Below, piece by piece: positions 35,141-43,510 of a DNA stretch of 64,000 bases. The stretch's first letter is position 1; every line of letters begins with the position of its first letter. Position numbers and translations under genes: made by a program. Origin of the DNA: Asticcacaulis taihuensis (GTDB taxonomy: Bacteria; Pseudomonadota; Alphaproteobacteria; Caulobacterales; Caulobacteraceae); NCBI RefSeq assembly GCF_900100255.1, contig NZ_FMTS01000003.1, forward strand, positions 310,001 through 374,000. Reading direction: 5' to 3'. The notes under the pieces were generated by a model. It saw nothing but the letters and a program-made list of their open reading frames with translations, did not search any database and was not told the origin of the DNA.

Positions 35141-35407
35141 TTATTGGCCGGCGCTGGAGGTGCTGCTGGATTCGCTGCTCGAAGACGTGGCAGTAACGGT
35201 GCCGTCGGCGGCGACCGAGGTGGAGGTCGATTCCGAGGCGGAAGCGGTGGTCGAGGCATCGGCCGAGACGCTGGTCGATGTCGTGGTGGTGGCCGTGGCG
35301 GCGCTGGCGTCGGCGGCAGGAGTTTCCTGTGCGATGGAGATCAGCGGGGCAACGCCGAGGGCAGCGACAAAACCGGCGGCGGCGATGATGCGAACGGAAG
35401 CTTTCAT
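35141..35407 (-). CDS. Secreted Ser/Thr/Ala-rich small protein
   Basis: 88 residues. A Sec signal peptide (about 1-26, ending SIAQE) is followed by a mature part of almost only Ser, Thr, Ala and Val (for example TATTTTSTSVSADAST). There is no fold visible and no cysteine. It may be a surface or periplasmic spacer, or a phosphorylated or glycosylated target; none of this is shown. It is the first of four secreted low-complexity genes on this strand. Confidence 0.7.
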   Translation of the reverse strand: MKASVRIIAAAGFVAALGVAPLISIAQETPAADASAATATTTTSTSVSADASTTASASESTSTSVAADGTVTATSSSSESSSTSSAGQ

Positions 35408-35650
35408 GGGTAATTACTTTCTCTGTAGGGGAGGAATTACTTGGGTTGATGAAGTTTTGTATAATTCTATACAAAACTGTAAACGCCGAAGCTTCTCGTC
35501 AGAGAGGGGTTGCTTTCGACAGGTGTGAAAATTCTGTAAGATTGGGGCGCAAATTTGTCGCCTCTGAGGTGTATTTGTGAAAGTTAACGAATTTTTTCCC
35601 CTATTTATTGAATCCTTATTTTAGTTGGACGCCCTAATAATGAATTGTTT
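35408..35650. other. Intergenic region, no gene seen
   Basis: A+T-rich, including aagttttgtataattctatacaaaactgt with the palindrome gttttgtataatt/aattctatacaaaac around 35453-35477. It carries the promoter of the leftward Ser/Thr-rich gene. The palindrome could be an operator; I assign nothing further. Confidence 0.45.
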
Positions 35651-35690
35651 ACAGACGGGCCCGCCAACGCGAACTGGCGGGCCTGTCTGT
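35651..35690 (-). terminator. Terminator-like hairpin after the Pro-rich gene
   Basis: 16-bp stem (acagacgggcccgcca, 35651-35666, with 35675-35690) with one G-T wobble and an eight-base loop. It starts at the stop codon of the minus-strand gene. No proper T-run follows, so termination is inferred. Confidence 0.55.
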
Positions 35691-36175
35691 CACTTTACAG
35701 TCGCGGGGTCCGGCTTTAGCGGATCGCCGGCCGGGGGCGGACTGGTATCCGCGGGCGTCGGCATCATGGCCGGATCGCCAGTTGCGGGCATGGTAGATGA
35801 GGGAACTCCTGGCGTGGCCGGGTCCGGAGTGGGAAGGGCGGAATCAGGAACGGGCGGCAGACCGGTTACGCCGTTGGCCGGCACCGGACCATTACCCAAG
35901 GCGGCGGCCTTGGCGGCTTCCTGCTGATTGAGCGCATTGCTGCTGGCCGGGTTCAGCGGATCATTGGCATGATCGCCGGCCGCAACGGCCCGTTCATGCT
36001 CGCGCTGAATTTGTGCGGCGTGTTCGGGCGTGCCGGGCGCGGGCGGTGCAAGCTTTTCCTGTGTCGGGCCGGTCGGTGTTGGGACGACGGCCGCATCCTG
36101 CGCGGCGGCGGAAAGGGCCAGCAGGCCGCCGATCAGGACGGCCGCCGGAATATAGCTTCTGGCGTATTTCATCAC
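35690..36175 (-). CDS. Secreted Pro/Ala-rich protein
   Basis: 161 residues. A Sec signal peptide (about 1-26, cleavage after SAAAQ) precedes a Pro/Ala/Thr/Asp-rich chain with motifs such as PAPGTPEHAAQIQREHERAV and DPLNPASSNALNQQEAAKAAA. Only the central part seems helical. There is no recognised domain. It is 14 bases downstream of the Ala/Gly-rich gene, so the two may be cotranscribed. Confidence 0.7.
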   Translation of the reverse strand: MMKYARSYIPAAVLIGGLLALSAAAQDAAVVPTPTGPTQEKLAPPAPGTPEHAAQIQREHERAVAAGDHANDPLNPASSNALNQQEAAKAAALGNGPVPANGVTGLPPVPDSALPTPDPATPGVPSSTMPATGDPAMMPTPADTSPPPAGDPLKPDPATVK

Positions 36176-36189
36176 ATCACCTCTTGAGG

Positions 36190-36762
36190 TTATTTGTTTT
36201 CGACATCGGCCTTGGCGTCCGCCTGGGCATCGGCGCTGGCGCTGGTGTTGCCAGCGGCATTGACCGCACTGGTTGCCGTGTCCTTCACCTGGCCTGTTGC
36301 TGTGCGGGCGTCCTGGCGGACATGATTGACGGTGGAATCGACCGCGCCTGTAATGGCGCCGGGATTGACCTCGGCACTGGCATTGCCGTTGGCGGCAGCC
36401 TGACCAGTAACGTTGTCGGGGCTGGCCGATAGGCTGCCGGCAGCGTTTGCGGCACCGTCTATGCGGGTGGCGCCCTTCGCCTCGCTGACCGTATCATTCG
36501 TCTGGCGGTGAAGCGTATTGACATCCTGGCGGATATCACCGGCCGCGCCATCGACCGTTTGCGTGGCGCCGCCGAGATCGGTTTGGGCGCCCAGTCCGGC
36601 AGAGCCCTGGGCCTGGCCGGTCAGGCCGCCGACAGCACCGCCAACGCTGCCACCGAGGCTGCCGCTGCCGCCCAGGATCTGGGCGCTGGCGGCCAGCGGC
36701 GACAGGCCAAGGCCGGCGGTCAGGGTTATGATGGCGGTGGTTTGGAGTACGGATTTCAACAT
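36190..36762 (-). CDS. Secreted Ala/Gly/Asn-rich protein
   Basis: 190 residues. A Sec signal peptide (about 1-28, ending ASAQI) is followed by a Gly-rich stretch (GGSGSLGGSVGGAVGGL) and then Ala/Asp/Thr-rich repeats (GQVKDTATSAVNAAGNTSAS) that could form amphipathic helices like LEA or apolipoprotein segments. Function unknown. Codon use matches the neighbours, so there is no sign of recent transfer. Confidence 0.7.
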   Translation of the reverse strand: MLKSVLQTTAIITLTAGLGLSPLAASAQILGGSGSLGGSVGGAVGGLTGQAQGSAGLGAQTDLGGATQTVDGAAGDIRQDVNTLHRQTNDTVSEAKGATRIDGAANAAGSLSASPDNVTGQAAANGNASAEVNPGAITGAVDSTVNHVRQDARTATGQVKDTATSAVNAAGNTSASADAQADAKADVENK

Positions 36763-36911
36763 GGGTTCGCCTTTCCTGCGATTGATTTAAGTGGCGCCAG
36801 TGTCGGGCGGGGTTCGGGCGTCAATGCGGCAGGAAAGTAAGGGCGGAATGTCCTGTTTCTGGCGGATATATAAAAAGTGCTTATATTTTCGACTTTAATC
36901 CCTTGGGCATG

Positions 36912-36940
36912 AAAAAGCCCCGGTCAGAAACCGGGGCTTT
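36912..36940 (-). terminator. Rho-independent terminator of RcnB-like gene
   Basis: 11-bp perfect stem aaagccccggt (36914-36924) with accggggcttt (36930-36940). On the minus strand it is followed by T5. Confidence 0.9.
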
Positions 36941-36960
36941 AGGTCGTTCAGGTTAGAGGC

Positions 36961-38094
36961 TTAGTAGACATCATAGAAGACATCCAGGATCTCGCCTGAC
37001 GACAGGTCGACCAGAACAACATCGCGGCCGACGAAGAAGTAGGCGCAGTCATAGGGCGGTGTCGGCAGGCCGTATGACAGGTAGTCATAGATGCGGTAGT
37101 CGTAGAAATAGTCCGGCAGATATTCGCCCGATGTCCAGCGGTGGCCATACCACTGGTTCGGCACGCGGTAATAGCCGTAGCTCGGCGCGAAATAATAGCC
37201 GAAGCGGATGCCGGAATAGCCGCTGAAGCGATGATCGCGGCGATAATCGAAATGGTGGTTGCGCCCGCCATTCCAGTCATGATCACGGTCGCGGTCCCAG
37301 TCCCAGCCATGATCACGGCCGCCGCCGTTCCAGTTACCGTTGTGGCTGCCATTGTGCCCACCATTCCAGTTACCGCCATTATTGCCGTTCCAGCTTCCGC
37401 CGCCATTATGGCTGCCGCCGTGGTCGTTATTCCGACCGCCATGGTCGTTATCCCGGCCACCATTATGGTTGCCGTTCCAACCGCCATTACTGCCGGAGCC
37501 CCCTCCAGATCCCCCCCCAGATCCACCCCATGAACCGCCGCTATGGTTCCCGCCATGATTGCCGGAACCGCCCGACTGGGCGTTGCCATTGCCACCTGAC
37601 TGTCCCGGACGATTGCCGCCATTCCAGTCATGGTCACGTCCGCCGCCGGACTGATCAGGGCGATTGCCACCCTGCCATTGGCCGGCGTTGCCGCCAGAGG
37701 GGCGATCGTTGCCGCGATAGCCGCCATTGTCGTTGTGACGCTGACGGTTCATTCCGCTATTGGAAGTTTGGCCGCTATTGGAAGTCTGGCTGCTGTTAAA
37801 TGCCGGACGGTCGTAGGATTGGCCGCTGCTGCGGGCGGGCGGGGCCGGTCGGGCCGCGGGCGCAGGCCGGGCGGCCGGCGCGGGACGAGCCACCGGGGCC
37901 GGCGTGCTGTTGTCATTGCTTCTCGACTGGCCAACGCCGCGGTTTCCGCCATTATCCCGGTTACCGCCGCCGCGGTTAAAGCCGCTGTTGCTTTCGCGGT
38001 CGCGGGCTTCGGCGAAGCTGGGCGCCACGGCCACGCCGGTTATCAGCACAAGCGCCAGACCGGAAACGGCCAGATTGGCCAACTTTCTGTTCAT
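36961..38094 (-). CDS. RcnB-domain secreted protein with Gly/Asn/His-rich middle
   Basis: 377 residues from the ATG at 38094, preceded by agga; ATG 38100 and GTG 38106 are alternatives. A Sec signal peptide (ending SFAEA) is followed by a Pro/Ala linker (PAPAARPAPAARPAP), a long Gly/Asn/His/Asp region (about 130-270, for example GGHNGSHNGNWNGGG), and a C-terminal RcnB-like domain (RVPNQWYGHRWTSGEYLPD to the end). RcnB is a periplasmic protein in E. coli nickel/cobalt homeostasis. The His/Asp-rich part might bind metal, which is inference. The gene has its own terminator. Confidence 0.82.
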   Translation of the reverse strand: MNRKLANLAVSGLALVLITGVAVAPSFAEARDRESNSGFNRGGGNRDNGGNRGVGQSRSNDNSTPAPVARPAPAARPAPAARPAPPARSSGQSYDRPAFNSSQTSNSGQTSNSGMNRQRHNDNGGYRGNDRPSGGNAGQWQGGNRPDQSGGGRDHDWNGGNRPGQSGGNGNAQSGGSGNHGGNHSGGSWGGSGGGSGGGSGSNGGWNGNHNGGRDNDHGGRNNDHGGSHNGGGSWNGNNGGNWNGGHNGSHNGNWNGGGRDHGWDWDRDRDHDWNGGRNHHFDYRRDHRFSGYSGIRFGYYFAPSYGYYRVPNQWYGHRWTSGEYLPDYFYDYRIYDYLSYGLPTPPYDCAYFFVGRDVVLVDLSSGEILDVFYDVY

Positions 38095-38106
38095 TTTCAT
38101 CCTCAC

Positions 38107-38582
38107 TTGTCTATGCAGATCATCCCCAAAACGACAGGATATGCGGATCTGAGACGCGCGGCGATAAAAATTATCGCGTTGATGCCTTTATGACAGAATG
38201 AGCCTGAACTGAAGCTGAACAAAACATGTCAGGGTTGAGACGGATTACGGCGAGACTCCGACGTTAAAAAGCGGTTTATTCGGATGCCTGAACTGATGGC
38301 GCAGAAATGAATATTGATGCTTATGTTTTTTGATTAACCCTGATGTGCTTGCCAATTTGAGTAATTAATATGTAATTATGAATTTAAGCTATATTTATAC
38401 TTATAAATTTATCGTATTTTAATGTTTATGTTTCAATTCATTAATGTAAAAATTAACATTAAACATGCATTTACACAAAATATTTAGCCTAAATGGCGCC
38501 GTTAACTTTAATTTTATTTGGTGATGTTGAACTCAAGGCATCAACTGCAACGGAGGCGCGCAAAAAGCGCGGCATCAATACG
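38107..38582. other. Long A+T-rich intergenic region
   Basis: About 475 bases. From 38330 to 38510 it is very A+T-rich (for example taattaatatgtaattatg) and unlike the rest of the window. Many TTAA tetramers occur, but I found no pair with the seven-base spacing of a CtrA box. An open frame from 38493 continues into the Sel1-like gene but its first 30 codons are not gene-like. It probably holds regulatory sequence for the flanking genes. Confidence 0.5.
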
Positions 38583-38870
38583 ATGATCACCAACGAAGTC
38601 GAGTTCAAGTCCATCCCCCTGCCGACCGCCGAAATGGGCGGTGACGAACTGTTCCAGCTTGGCATGATGTATTCCACCGGTCAGGGCGGCGCGCCTGTCG
38701 ATCTGATTTCGGCGCACATGATGTTCAACCTTGCCGCCATGCGTGGCTCGATGGAAGCCCAGGTCTACCGCAAGGAATTGTCGCGCGAGATGGATCGCGA
38801 AGATATCGCCGAAGCGCAGAAGGCCGCCCGTCAGTGGCTCGACGCTGGCCGTATCGGCTACGCGGCTTAA
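38583..38870 (+). CDS. Sel1-like repeat protein
   Basis: 95 residues. One Sel1-type unit is visible: ELFQLGMMYSTGQGGAPVDL then SAHMMFNLAAMRGSMEA, followed by RKELSREMDREDIAEAQKAARQWL. Such alpha/alpha solenoid units mediate protein contacts. The ATG at 38583 is chosen from the family-like start TNEVEFKSIPLPTAEMG; no strong Shine-Dalgarno is seen. It lies next to the holdfast locus, but a link is not shown. Confidence 0.82.
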   Translation: MITNEVEFKSIPLPTAEMGGDELFQLGMMYSTGQGGAPVDLISAHMMFNLAAMRGSMEAQVYRKELSREMDREDIAEAQKAARQWLDAGRIGYAA

Positions 38871-38960
38871 AACTTTTCTTGCGTAGCACGCTTAGGCGCC
38901 GCGCAGGCTTACGCGCAAACGTGCACGGCGGCCATATCTTGAGAAGAATAAGCGGCCTTG

Positions 38961-38985
38961 CCAAAATTCAGTGAATGAATTTTGG
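38961..38985. repeat. Perfect palindrome with A+T-rich arms
   Basis: ccaaaattca (38961-38970) and tgaattttgg (38976-38985) pair perfectly around gtgaa. It lies between the converging Sel1-like gene and hfsD. The lack of a G+C core and T-run argues against a classic terminator; it may be a protein-binding site. Confidence 0.5.
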
Positions 38986-39034
38986 AAAAATGAGTCTGAA
39001 TATAAGCCGTAATTTTAAGCTTATAGGTGCGGAC

Positions 39035-39766
39035 CTAATTGCCGAATGTCCGATAGGTAAAATAATTCAACACGCCGCCGGGGATCAGGTTATTGACCCA
39101 CTGTTCCATGAAGACGCCGGCCTCGGCGATATTGGTGCGCGGCACATAAACAATATCGAACCGGCGCAGCGCCACAAGTTGGCCCTTGCCCTTGAGCGGG
39201 TCTTGCAGATCAATGATGCGGCGCATGGCCTCGCCGTTGCGGCCGCGGCGTATGATCATTACCTGGTGCGTCTTGGCGCCATGGGTAAAGCCGCCGGCGG
39301 CCATGGTGGCCTGGAGCGCGTCCATATCGCCCAGCATATCCACCCAGCCCGGATTTCTGACCTCTCCACCTACCAGCACGCGCATCGGCGCGGTTTCACC
39401 TGGATAGACGGTGATTTGCGGATCGCGCAGGATTCCGGCGTAGGCGCGGGCGATTTCGGCCTGTAGCTGCGGGATGCTCTTGTAAGCGGCCATCACCTGA
39501 CCGATCAGGCTGAGCGTGATGCGGCCGTCCGGCCCCACCTGGGTCTGGCGGCTGAGTTCCGGCGCGCCGGGAATGCTAACCTCCAGTTTGTCGCCCGGAT
39601 AGAGCAGATAAAACGGCTCGTCGTCGGTCCAGCGGGCGAAGCCGATCAGCGGCGCTTCCGGCATTTTTTCAGACGCATGGGCGGTACGCGCCAGACAGCC
39701 GGTGCCCAGAACACTGCCAAGCGCGAGGCTGAAACCGGCTGTCATTATGGAGCGGCGTGTGACCAT
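39035..39766 (-). CDS. hfsD: Holdfast polysaccharide export protein (Wza-like)
   Basis: 243 residues from the ATG at 39766; the frame opens further but that part overlaps the hfsA promoter. An N-terminal TRRSIMTAGFSLALG gives a twin-arginine-like signal with a lipobox-like GTGC. A Poly_export domain follows (YLLYPGDKLEVSIPGAPELSRQTQVGPDG) with SLBB repeats (RVLVGGEVRNPGWVDM). Wza-type proteins form the outer-membrane channel for the polymer. Next to hfsA, hfsB and hfsC, HfsD of the holdfast system is the best call. Confidence 0.88.
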   Translation of the reverse strand: MVTRRSIMTAGFSLALGSVLGTGCLARTAHASEKMPEAPLIGFARWTDDEPFYLLYPGDKLEVSIPGAPELSRQTQVGPDGRITLSLIGQVMAAYKSIPQLQAEIARAYAGILRDPQITVYPGETAPMRVLVGGEVRNPGWVDMLGDMDALQATMAAGGFTHGAKTHQVMIIRRGRNGEAMRRIIDLQDPLKGKGQLVALRRFDIVYVPRTNIAEAGVFMEQWVNNLIPGGVLNYFTYRTFGN

Positions 39767-39829
39767 GTGAGCGGCGAATCCGTGCGGTACAGTATGGAAT
39801 GTGCGGTCTATTGAATAAGGTGGAAAATG

Positions 39830-39845
39830 GTAAACCTTCGTTAAC
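39830..39845 (+). promoter_or_regulatory. Candidate CtrA box between hfsD and hfsA
   Basis: GTAA-N7-TTAAC, one mismatch from the CtrA consensus TTAA-N7-TTAAC, in the divergent promoter region. CtrA is a cell-cycle regulator in Caulobacterales. Short motifs like this also occur by chance. Confidence 0.35.
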
Positions 39846-39945
39846 GTCCGGTCGGTTAATTTAGAAAATATCAAACATTTGTTCTGCCGGATTTGCGGGT
39901 AACTGTTTGAAAAATTTCTGAATTTTCGCAACGGACAGAGACTCA

Positions 39946-41481
39946 ATGCGCACCGAAGACGTGTGGGACGATGACGGCGATCGGGTTGTGCCTCTGCGCC
40001 GCCCGGCGGGCCAGCGTCAGCCGGAAGCGGGCCGAGGTGGTGGCCGCGTATTGCAGCTTGGGCTTGGGGATATTGTCGCCCTGCTGTTCCGAGAACTGTG
40101 GCTGATGATCATTGTCTTCGCCGTTATTTTCGGCGTCGGGTTGATGGCGGCCTTTTCCACGCATTCCAGCTATACCGCCGGCGCAAGCCTGCTTATGCAG
40201 CTTGGCAAGAACTATGTCTACGAGCCGGTGGCGGGGGATGCGGCACGCGGCGCGACGGCGACGATCGATCAGGTGGTGCAGTCCGAAGTCGAAATCCTCA
40301 GTTCCACCGAGTTGAAGCGCAATGTCATCGCCAAGCTGGGCTACAAGGTCATCCTGCCGTCATCGCCTGAATTATGGAATCCGAAAACGGACGCCGCCCG
40401 CGCCGAATCGGACGCGGCGGCGCTCAAAGTGCTTCAGGTCGGGTTTGAAGCCTCGACCGCGCCGCAGAACAATGTCGTGCGCCTGACCTTCAAGCATGAG
40501 GACGCGCAGTCGGCCTCGCTGATCCTCAATACCCTGATCGACGAATACCTGACCTACCGCCAGCAGGTCTATGCCGACCAGACCGGCCCCCTGCTGCAAA
40601 AGCAGAAGGACAGTTTCGACGCCCGCCTGGCCGAGGCCGACCGCACCTACCAGGCGTTCCTGGCGCAGAACGGCGTGGCCGATTACGACGCCGCCAAGGC
40701 GACCTATGCCAAGATCTACGATCAGGTGACGACCGATCTCTATGCCGCCCAGACGCAGTACGCCACCGATCAGGCCAAGCTATCCGAGGTCAAGGCCAGT
40801 CTTGCGCGGATGAACCCGGAGATGAGCATCGAGCGCGATCTTGATCTTTCGGTGCCGAGCAAGATTTTCGCCCTACAACAGCAGCGCCAGGACCTGCTGT
40901 CGCGTTATCTGCCGACGGCCCAGCCGGTGAAGGATATCGAAGCGCAGATCGCCTCATTGCAGGCCATGATGAACAGCGGCAAGGGAATCGGCGAAGCGAC
41001 GCACAAGCTGGGCGCCAATCCGCTGTATCAGAGCCTGATGGGCCAAAAATTCGATCTGGAGGCCGACATGGCGTCGATATCCGGCCGGATGCGCCTGTTG
41101 CAGCAGCAGGCCGGGCAGGTGATGAGCAAGCTTCAGGGGCTGGCGGGGCTGGAGGCCGAATACAATACGCTGTCAACCGAACGCAGCGCCCTGCGGGACA
41201 GCATCAAGACCTTCACCCAGCGTATCCAGGAAAATGAGGCGGCGCAGGAAATGAAGGCGGGCGACGATACGGTGCGTGTGGTCGAGAAGGCATCGATGCC
41301 GAATCGGCCGAAGAGCCTGAAACGCGTCATCCTGATCCTCAGCTTCCTGTTCGCCGGCTTCACCGCTCTGTGCGCTGGCTTGCTGCGGGTTTATACGCGC
41401 AAGGGGTTCGCCAACGCGCAGATGGCCGCGAAGGCGCTGGATCTGCCGGTGCTGGCACAGGCGAAAACAAAGGCGGCGTGA
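39946..41481 (+). CDS. hfsA: Holdfast polysaccharide co-polymerase (Wzz/Wzc N-terminal type)
   Basis: 511 residues. A Wzz domain starts after about 30 residues (helix 1 around 50-70), a long coiled-coil periplasmic arm covers about 180-440 (KDSFDARLAEADRTYQAFLAQ, then LAGLEAEYNTLSTER), and the second helix is near 465-485 after MPNRPKSLKR. It lacks the C-terminal kinase part of Wzc, which is in the separate hfsB. It controls chain length and links polymerisation to export. hfsB starts 21 bases downstream. Confidence 0.9.
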   Translation: MRTEDVWDDDGDRVVPLRRPAGQRQPEAGRGGGRVLQLGLGDIVALLFRELWLMIIVFAVIFGVGLMAAFSTHSSYTAGASLLMQLGKNYVYEPVAGDAARGATATIDQVVQSEVEILSSTELKRNVIAKLGYKVILPSSPELWNPKTDAARAESDAAALKVLQVGFEASTAPQNNVVRLTFKHEDAQSASLILNTLIDEYLTYRQQVYADQTGPLLQKQKDSFDARLAEADRTYQAFLAQNGVADYDAAKATYAKIYDQVTTDLYAAQTQYATDQAKLSEVKASLARMNPEMSIERDLDLSVPSKIFALQQQRQDLLSRYLPTAQPVKDIEAQIASLQAMMNSGKGIGEATHKLGANPLYQSLMGQKFDLEADMASISGRMRLLQQQAGQVMSKLQGLAGLEAEYNTLSTERSALRDSIKTFTQRIQENEAAQEMKAGDDTVRVVEKASMPNRPKSLKRVILILSFLFAGFTALCAGLLRVYTRKGFANAQMAAKALDLPVLAQAKTKAA

Positions 41482-41502
41482 TGATTGGCATGAGTGGCGT
41501 CA

Positions 41503-42201
41503 ATGGTTGATCTGACACGCGAAATGGCTGACCTGATGTCGGCGCTCGGCCGGCCGCAATCGGCCAGTGGGCGGGCGCTGATGTTTGTCTCGGCCTGTGA
41601 CGGCGAGGGCGTATCGACCGTGGCGCGTGAATATGCCCGCTGCGAAGCCGCCTTCGCCAAAAAGCCGGTCTGGCTGGTCGATGCCGACCTGGTGCAGCAG
41701 GGCCAGATGCGGGCCCTGACGGAAGATCCCGAACGCTTCGGCCCGCCGGGGGCGCTCAGTCAGGCCACGCCGGACGGTTCGGCCTTTTTCACCGTGACGC
41801 CGCCGGGCCGCCAGACGGACGCGCATTATCTGGTGGCGCGGCCGTTTCTCGGCCGCCGGCTTTGGGTGACGCGCTTCCGTCACAAGAACCTGGCCCCCGA
41901 TCAAAAGGCCCGGATTTTCGATCGGACGACTTATTGGAAGGCCCTGCGGCAGCACGCTCAGACGATCGTGGTTGATGCGCCGTCCGTGGCGCGCTCAACA
42001 GTTGCCCTGCAACTGGCGCCGCTGATGGACGGGGTGATCATGGTGGTCAGCGAAGGCGAGGGTGATGTCCAGGCGCGCATCGACCTGAAGAACGATATCG
42101 AACAGGTGGGCGGCCGGGTTCTGGGCATGGTCTATAACAATGCCAGCCGGATTGTGGGCGGAGCTGTGAGGCGGCCGCTCGGGCGGTTGGCGGCCCTGTG
42201 A
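41503..42201 (+). CDS. hfsB: Holdfast Wzc-like cytoplasmic ATPase, HfsB
   Basis: 232 residues from the ATG at 41503 (a GTG at 41494 is possible). It resembles the cytoplasmic ATPase half of Wzc: SACDGEGVSTVAREYA in the place of Walker A, VWLVDADL at Walker A', and VVDAPSV at Walker B. The Walker A lysine (GEGKST in Wzc) is Val here, and no Tyr cluster is seen at the C-terminus, so tyrosine kinase activity is doubtful. It probably works as a structural partner of HfsA. It overlaps hfsC by four bases. Confidence 0.86.
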   Translation: MVDLTREMADLMSALGRPQSASGRALMFVSACDGEGVSTVAREYARCEAAFAKKPVWLVDADLVQQGQMRALTEDPERFGPPGALSQATPDGSAFFTVTPPGRQTDAHYLVARPFLGRRLWVTRFRHKNLAPDQKARIFDRTTYWKALRQHAQTIVVDAPSVARSTVALQLAPLMDGVIMVVSEGEGDVQARIDLKNDIEQVGGRVLGMVYNNASRIVGGAVRRPLGRLAAL

Positions 42202-43499
42202 GACTGGACATCGGGGGCATTGTCTCCGATTTCTGGCCGGGTGTGAAGGCTGACTGGCGCTATGACTGGCTGTCTCTTGTCTTCGGGGCGTCCGTCCTGT
42301 TCGTCTTTTCGCAGGCGTGGCTGTGTCCGCTGTTCGGCTATGGCGCGCAATCGGCGGCGGCGGGGCTGATCGTCCGCAACTTCTATTACCCGTTTTACCT
42401 GATGAGCCTGGGGCTGGCTTTGATTTGCTGGCGCCAGATGTTCAGCGCCCTGTGGCGGACACCGCTTATCTTGAGCCTGGTAACCTTGTGCGCCCTTTCA
42501 TATTTCTGGTCGATCGATCCATCGGGCACGCTGCGGCGTTTCGTGGCCTTGTCGTTTACCGTCCTGGCCGGTTATGCCCTGGCCGCTCGCTTTTCGTGGG
42601 CCCGCCTGACGGAGGTGGTGGCGCTGGCTTTTACGGTCATGATGCTGGGCTCGGCCTTCCTGGCCATTTTCATTCCGAAGATGGGCGTGATGCACGAACT
42701 CTTCCCCGGTGCCTGGCGTGGCATGTGGCTGGAGAAGAACAATCTTGGCTCCTGCATGGCCATAGGCTTCGTGGCGGCGGCGTCCGCGGCCCTGCATAAT
42801 CCCCGCAGGCAGGTGTTCTGGGGACTGATGGCGGCGGGTATGGTGCTTTTGACCATCCTCTCAACCTCCAAGACCTCACTGGTCTGCCTGGTGCTCGGCA
42901 TGGGCGGCGTTGGCTTCATCTGGCTGGCGCGGCGCGGGCCGGTGCTGGGCATCCTGCTGACCTGGCTGGCGGTGACCGTGCTGCTGGCGTTGTCAGGGCT
43001 GGTGCTGTTCGCGCCGGAAAAGCTCTACCTGCTGCTCGGCAAGGATGCCACCCTGACCGGCCGGACCTTTATCTGGGACGGTATTGCGCGGGTGATGGAG
43101 GACCGGCCGAAACTGGGCTATGGCTATGGCGTGGTATGGACAGACGAAGGCGACTACGCGCCGCTGGCCAAGATCACCGCCGTGGCCGGATTTCGCGCCT
43201 ATCATGCCCATTCCTGCTGGTTCGAGACCTGGCTTGGCATGGGGATTGTGGGCTTGAGCCTCTGGGCGATGGTTTTCACCGAAACCTGGCTGAAGGGGCT
43301 TTATCGCATGTTGCGCGGTGATGGCGGCTATTTCGCCCTGCCGCTGATCGGCATCTACAGCCTGTCATCCCTGACCGAAAGCATTACGCTAAGCTGGAAT
43401 GACCTGCGCTGGAGCCTGTTTGTCATGGTGCTGGTCAAGCTGTCCCTGCCGCGCGATGAGGATGCGAAAGACTTTGTAAGGCAGGCGAGTACGCTTTAA
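42198..43499 (+). CDS. hfsC: Holdfast polysaccharide polymerase, HfsC (Wzy/ligase-like)
   Basis: 433 residues beginning with a GTG that overlaps the hfsB stop. About ten to eleven membrane helices are visible, with one larger loop (about 300-340) containing YGYGVVWTDEGDYAPL and the HAHSCWFETWLGMG block characteristic of O-antigen ligase/polymerase proteins. In Caulobacter HfsC is one of two Wzy-type polymerases for the holdfast polysaccharide. It is the last gene of the hfsABC unit. Confidence 0.89.
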   Translation: MRLDIGGIVSDFWPGVKADWRYDWLSLVFGASVLFVFSQAWLCPLFGYGAQSAAAGLIVRNFYYPFYLMSLGLALICWRQMFSALWRTPLILSLVTLCALSYFWSIDPSGTLRRFVALSFTVLAGYALAARFSWARLTEVVALAFTVMMLGSAFLAIFIPKMGVMHELFPGAWRGMWLEKNNLGSCMAIGFVAAASAALHNPRRQVFWGLMAAGMVLLTILSTSKTSLVCLVLGMGGVGFIWLARRGPVLGILLTWLAVTVLLALSGLVLFAPEKLYLLLGKDATLTGRTFIWDGIARVMEDRPKLGYGYGVVWTDEGDYAPLAKITAVAGFRAYHAHSCWFETWLGMGIVGLSLWAMVFTETWLKGLYRMLRGDGGYFALPLIGIYSLSSLTESITLSWNDLRWSLFVMVLVKLSLPRDEDAKDFVRQASTL

Positions 43500-43510
43500 C
43501 CGCTTTGCTG

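Noticed and set aside
37141-37533. Plus-strand Ala/Val/Ile-rich ORF opposite the RcnB-like gene
   Set aside because: Antisense of the Gly/Asn/His tract; no start signal or family match.
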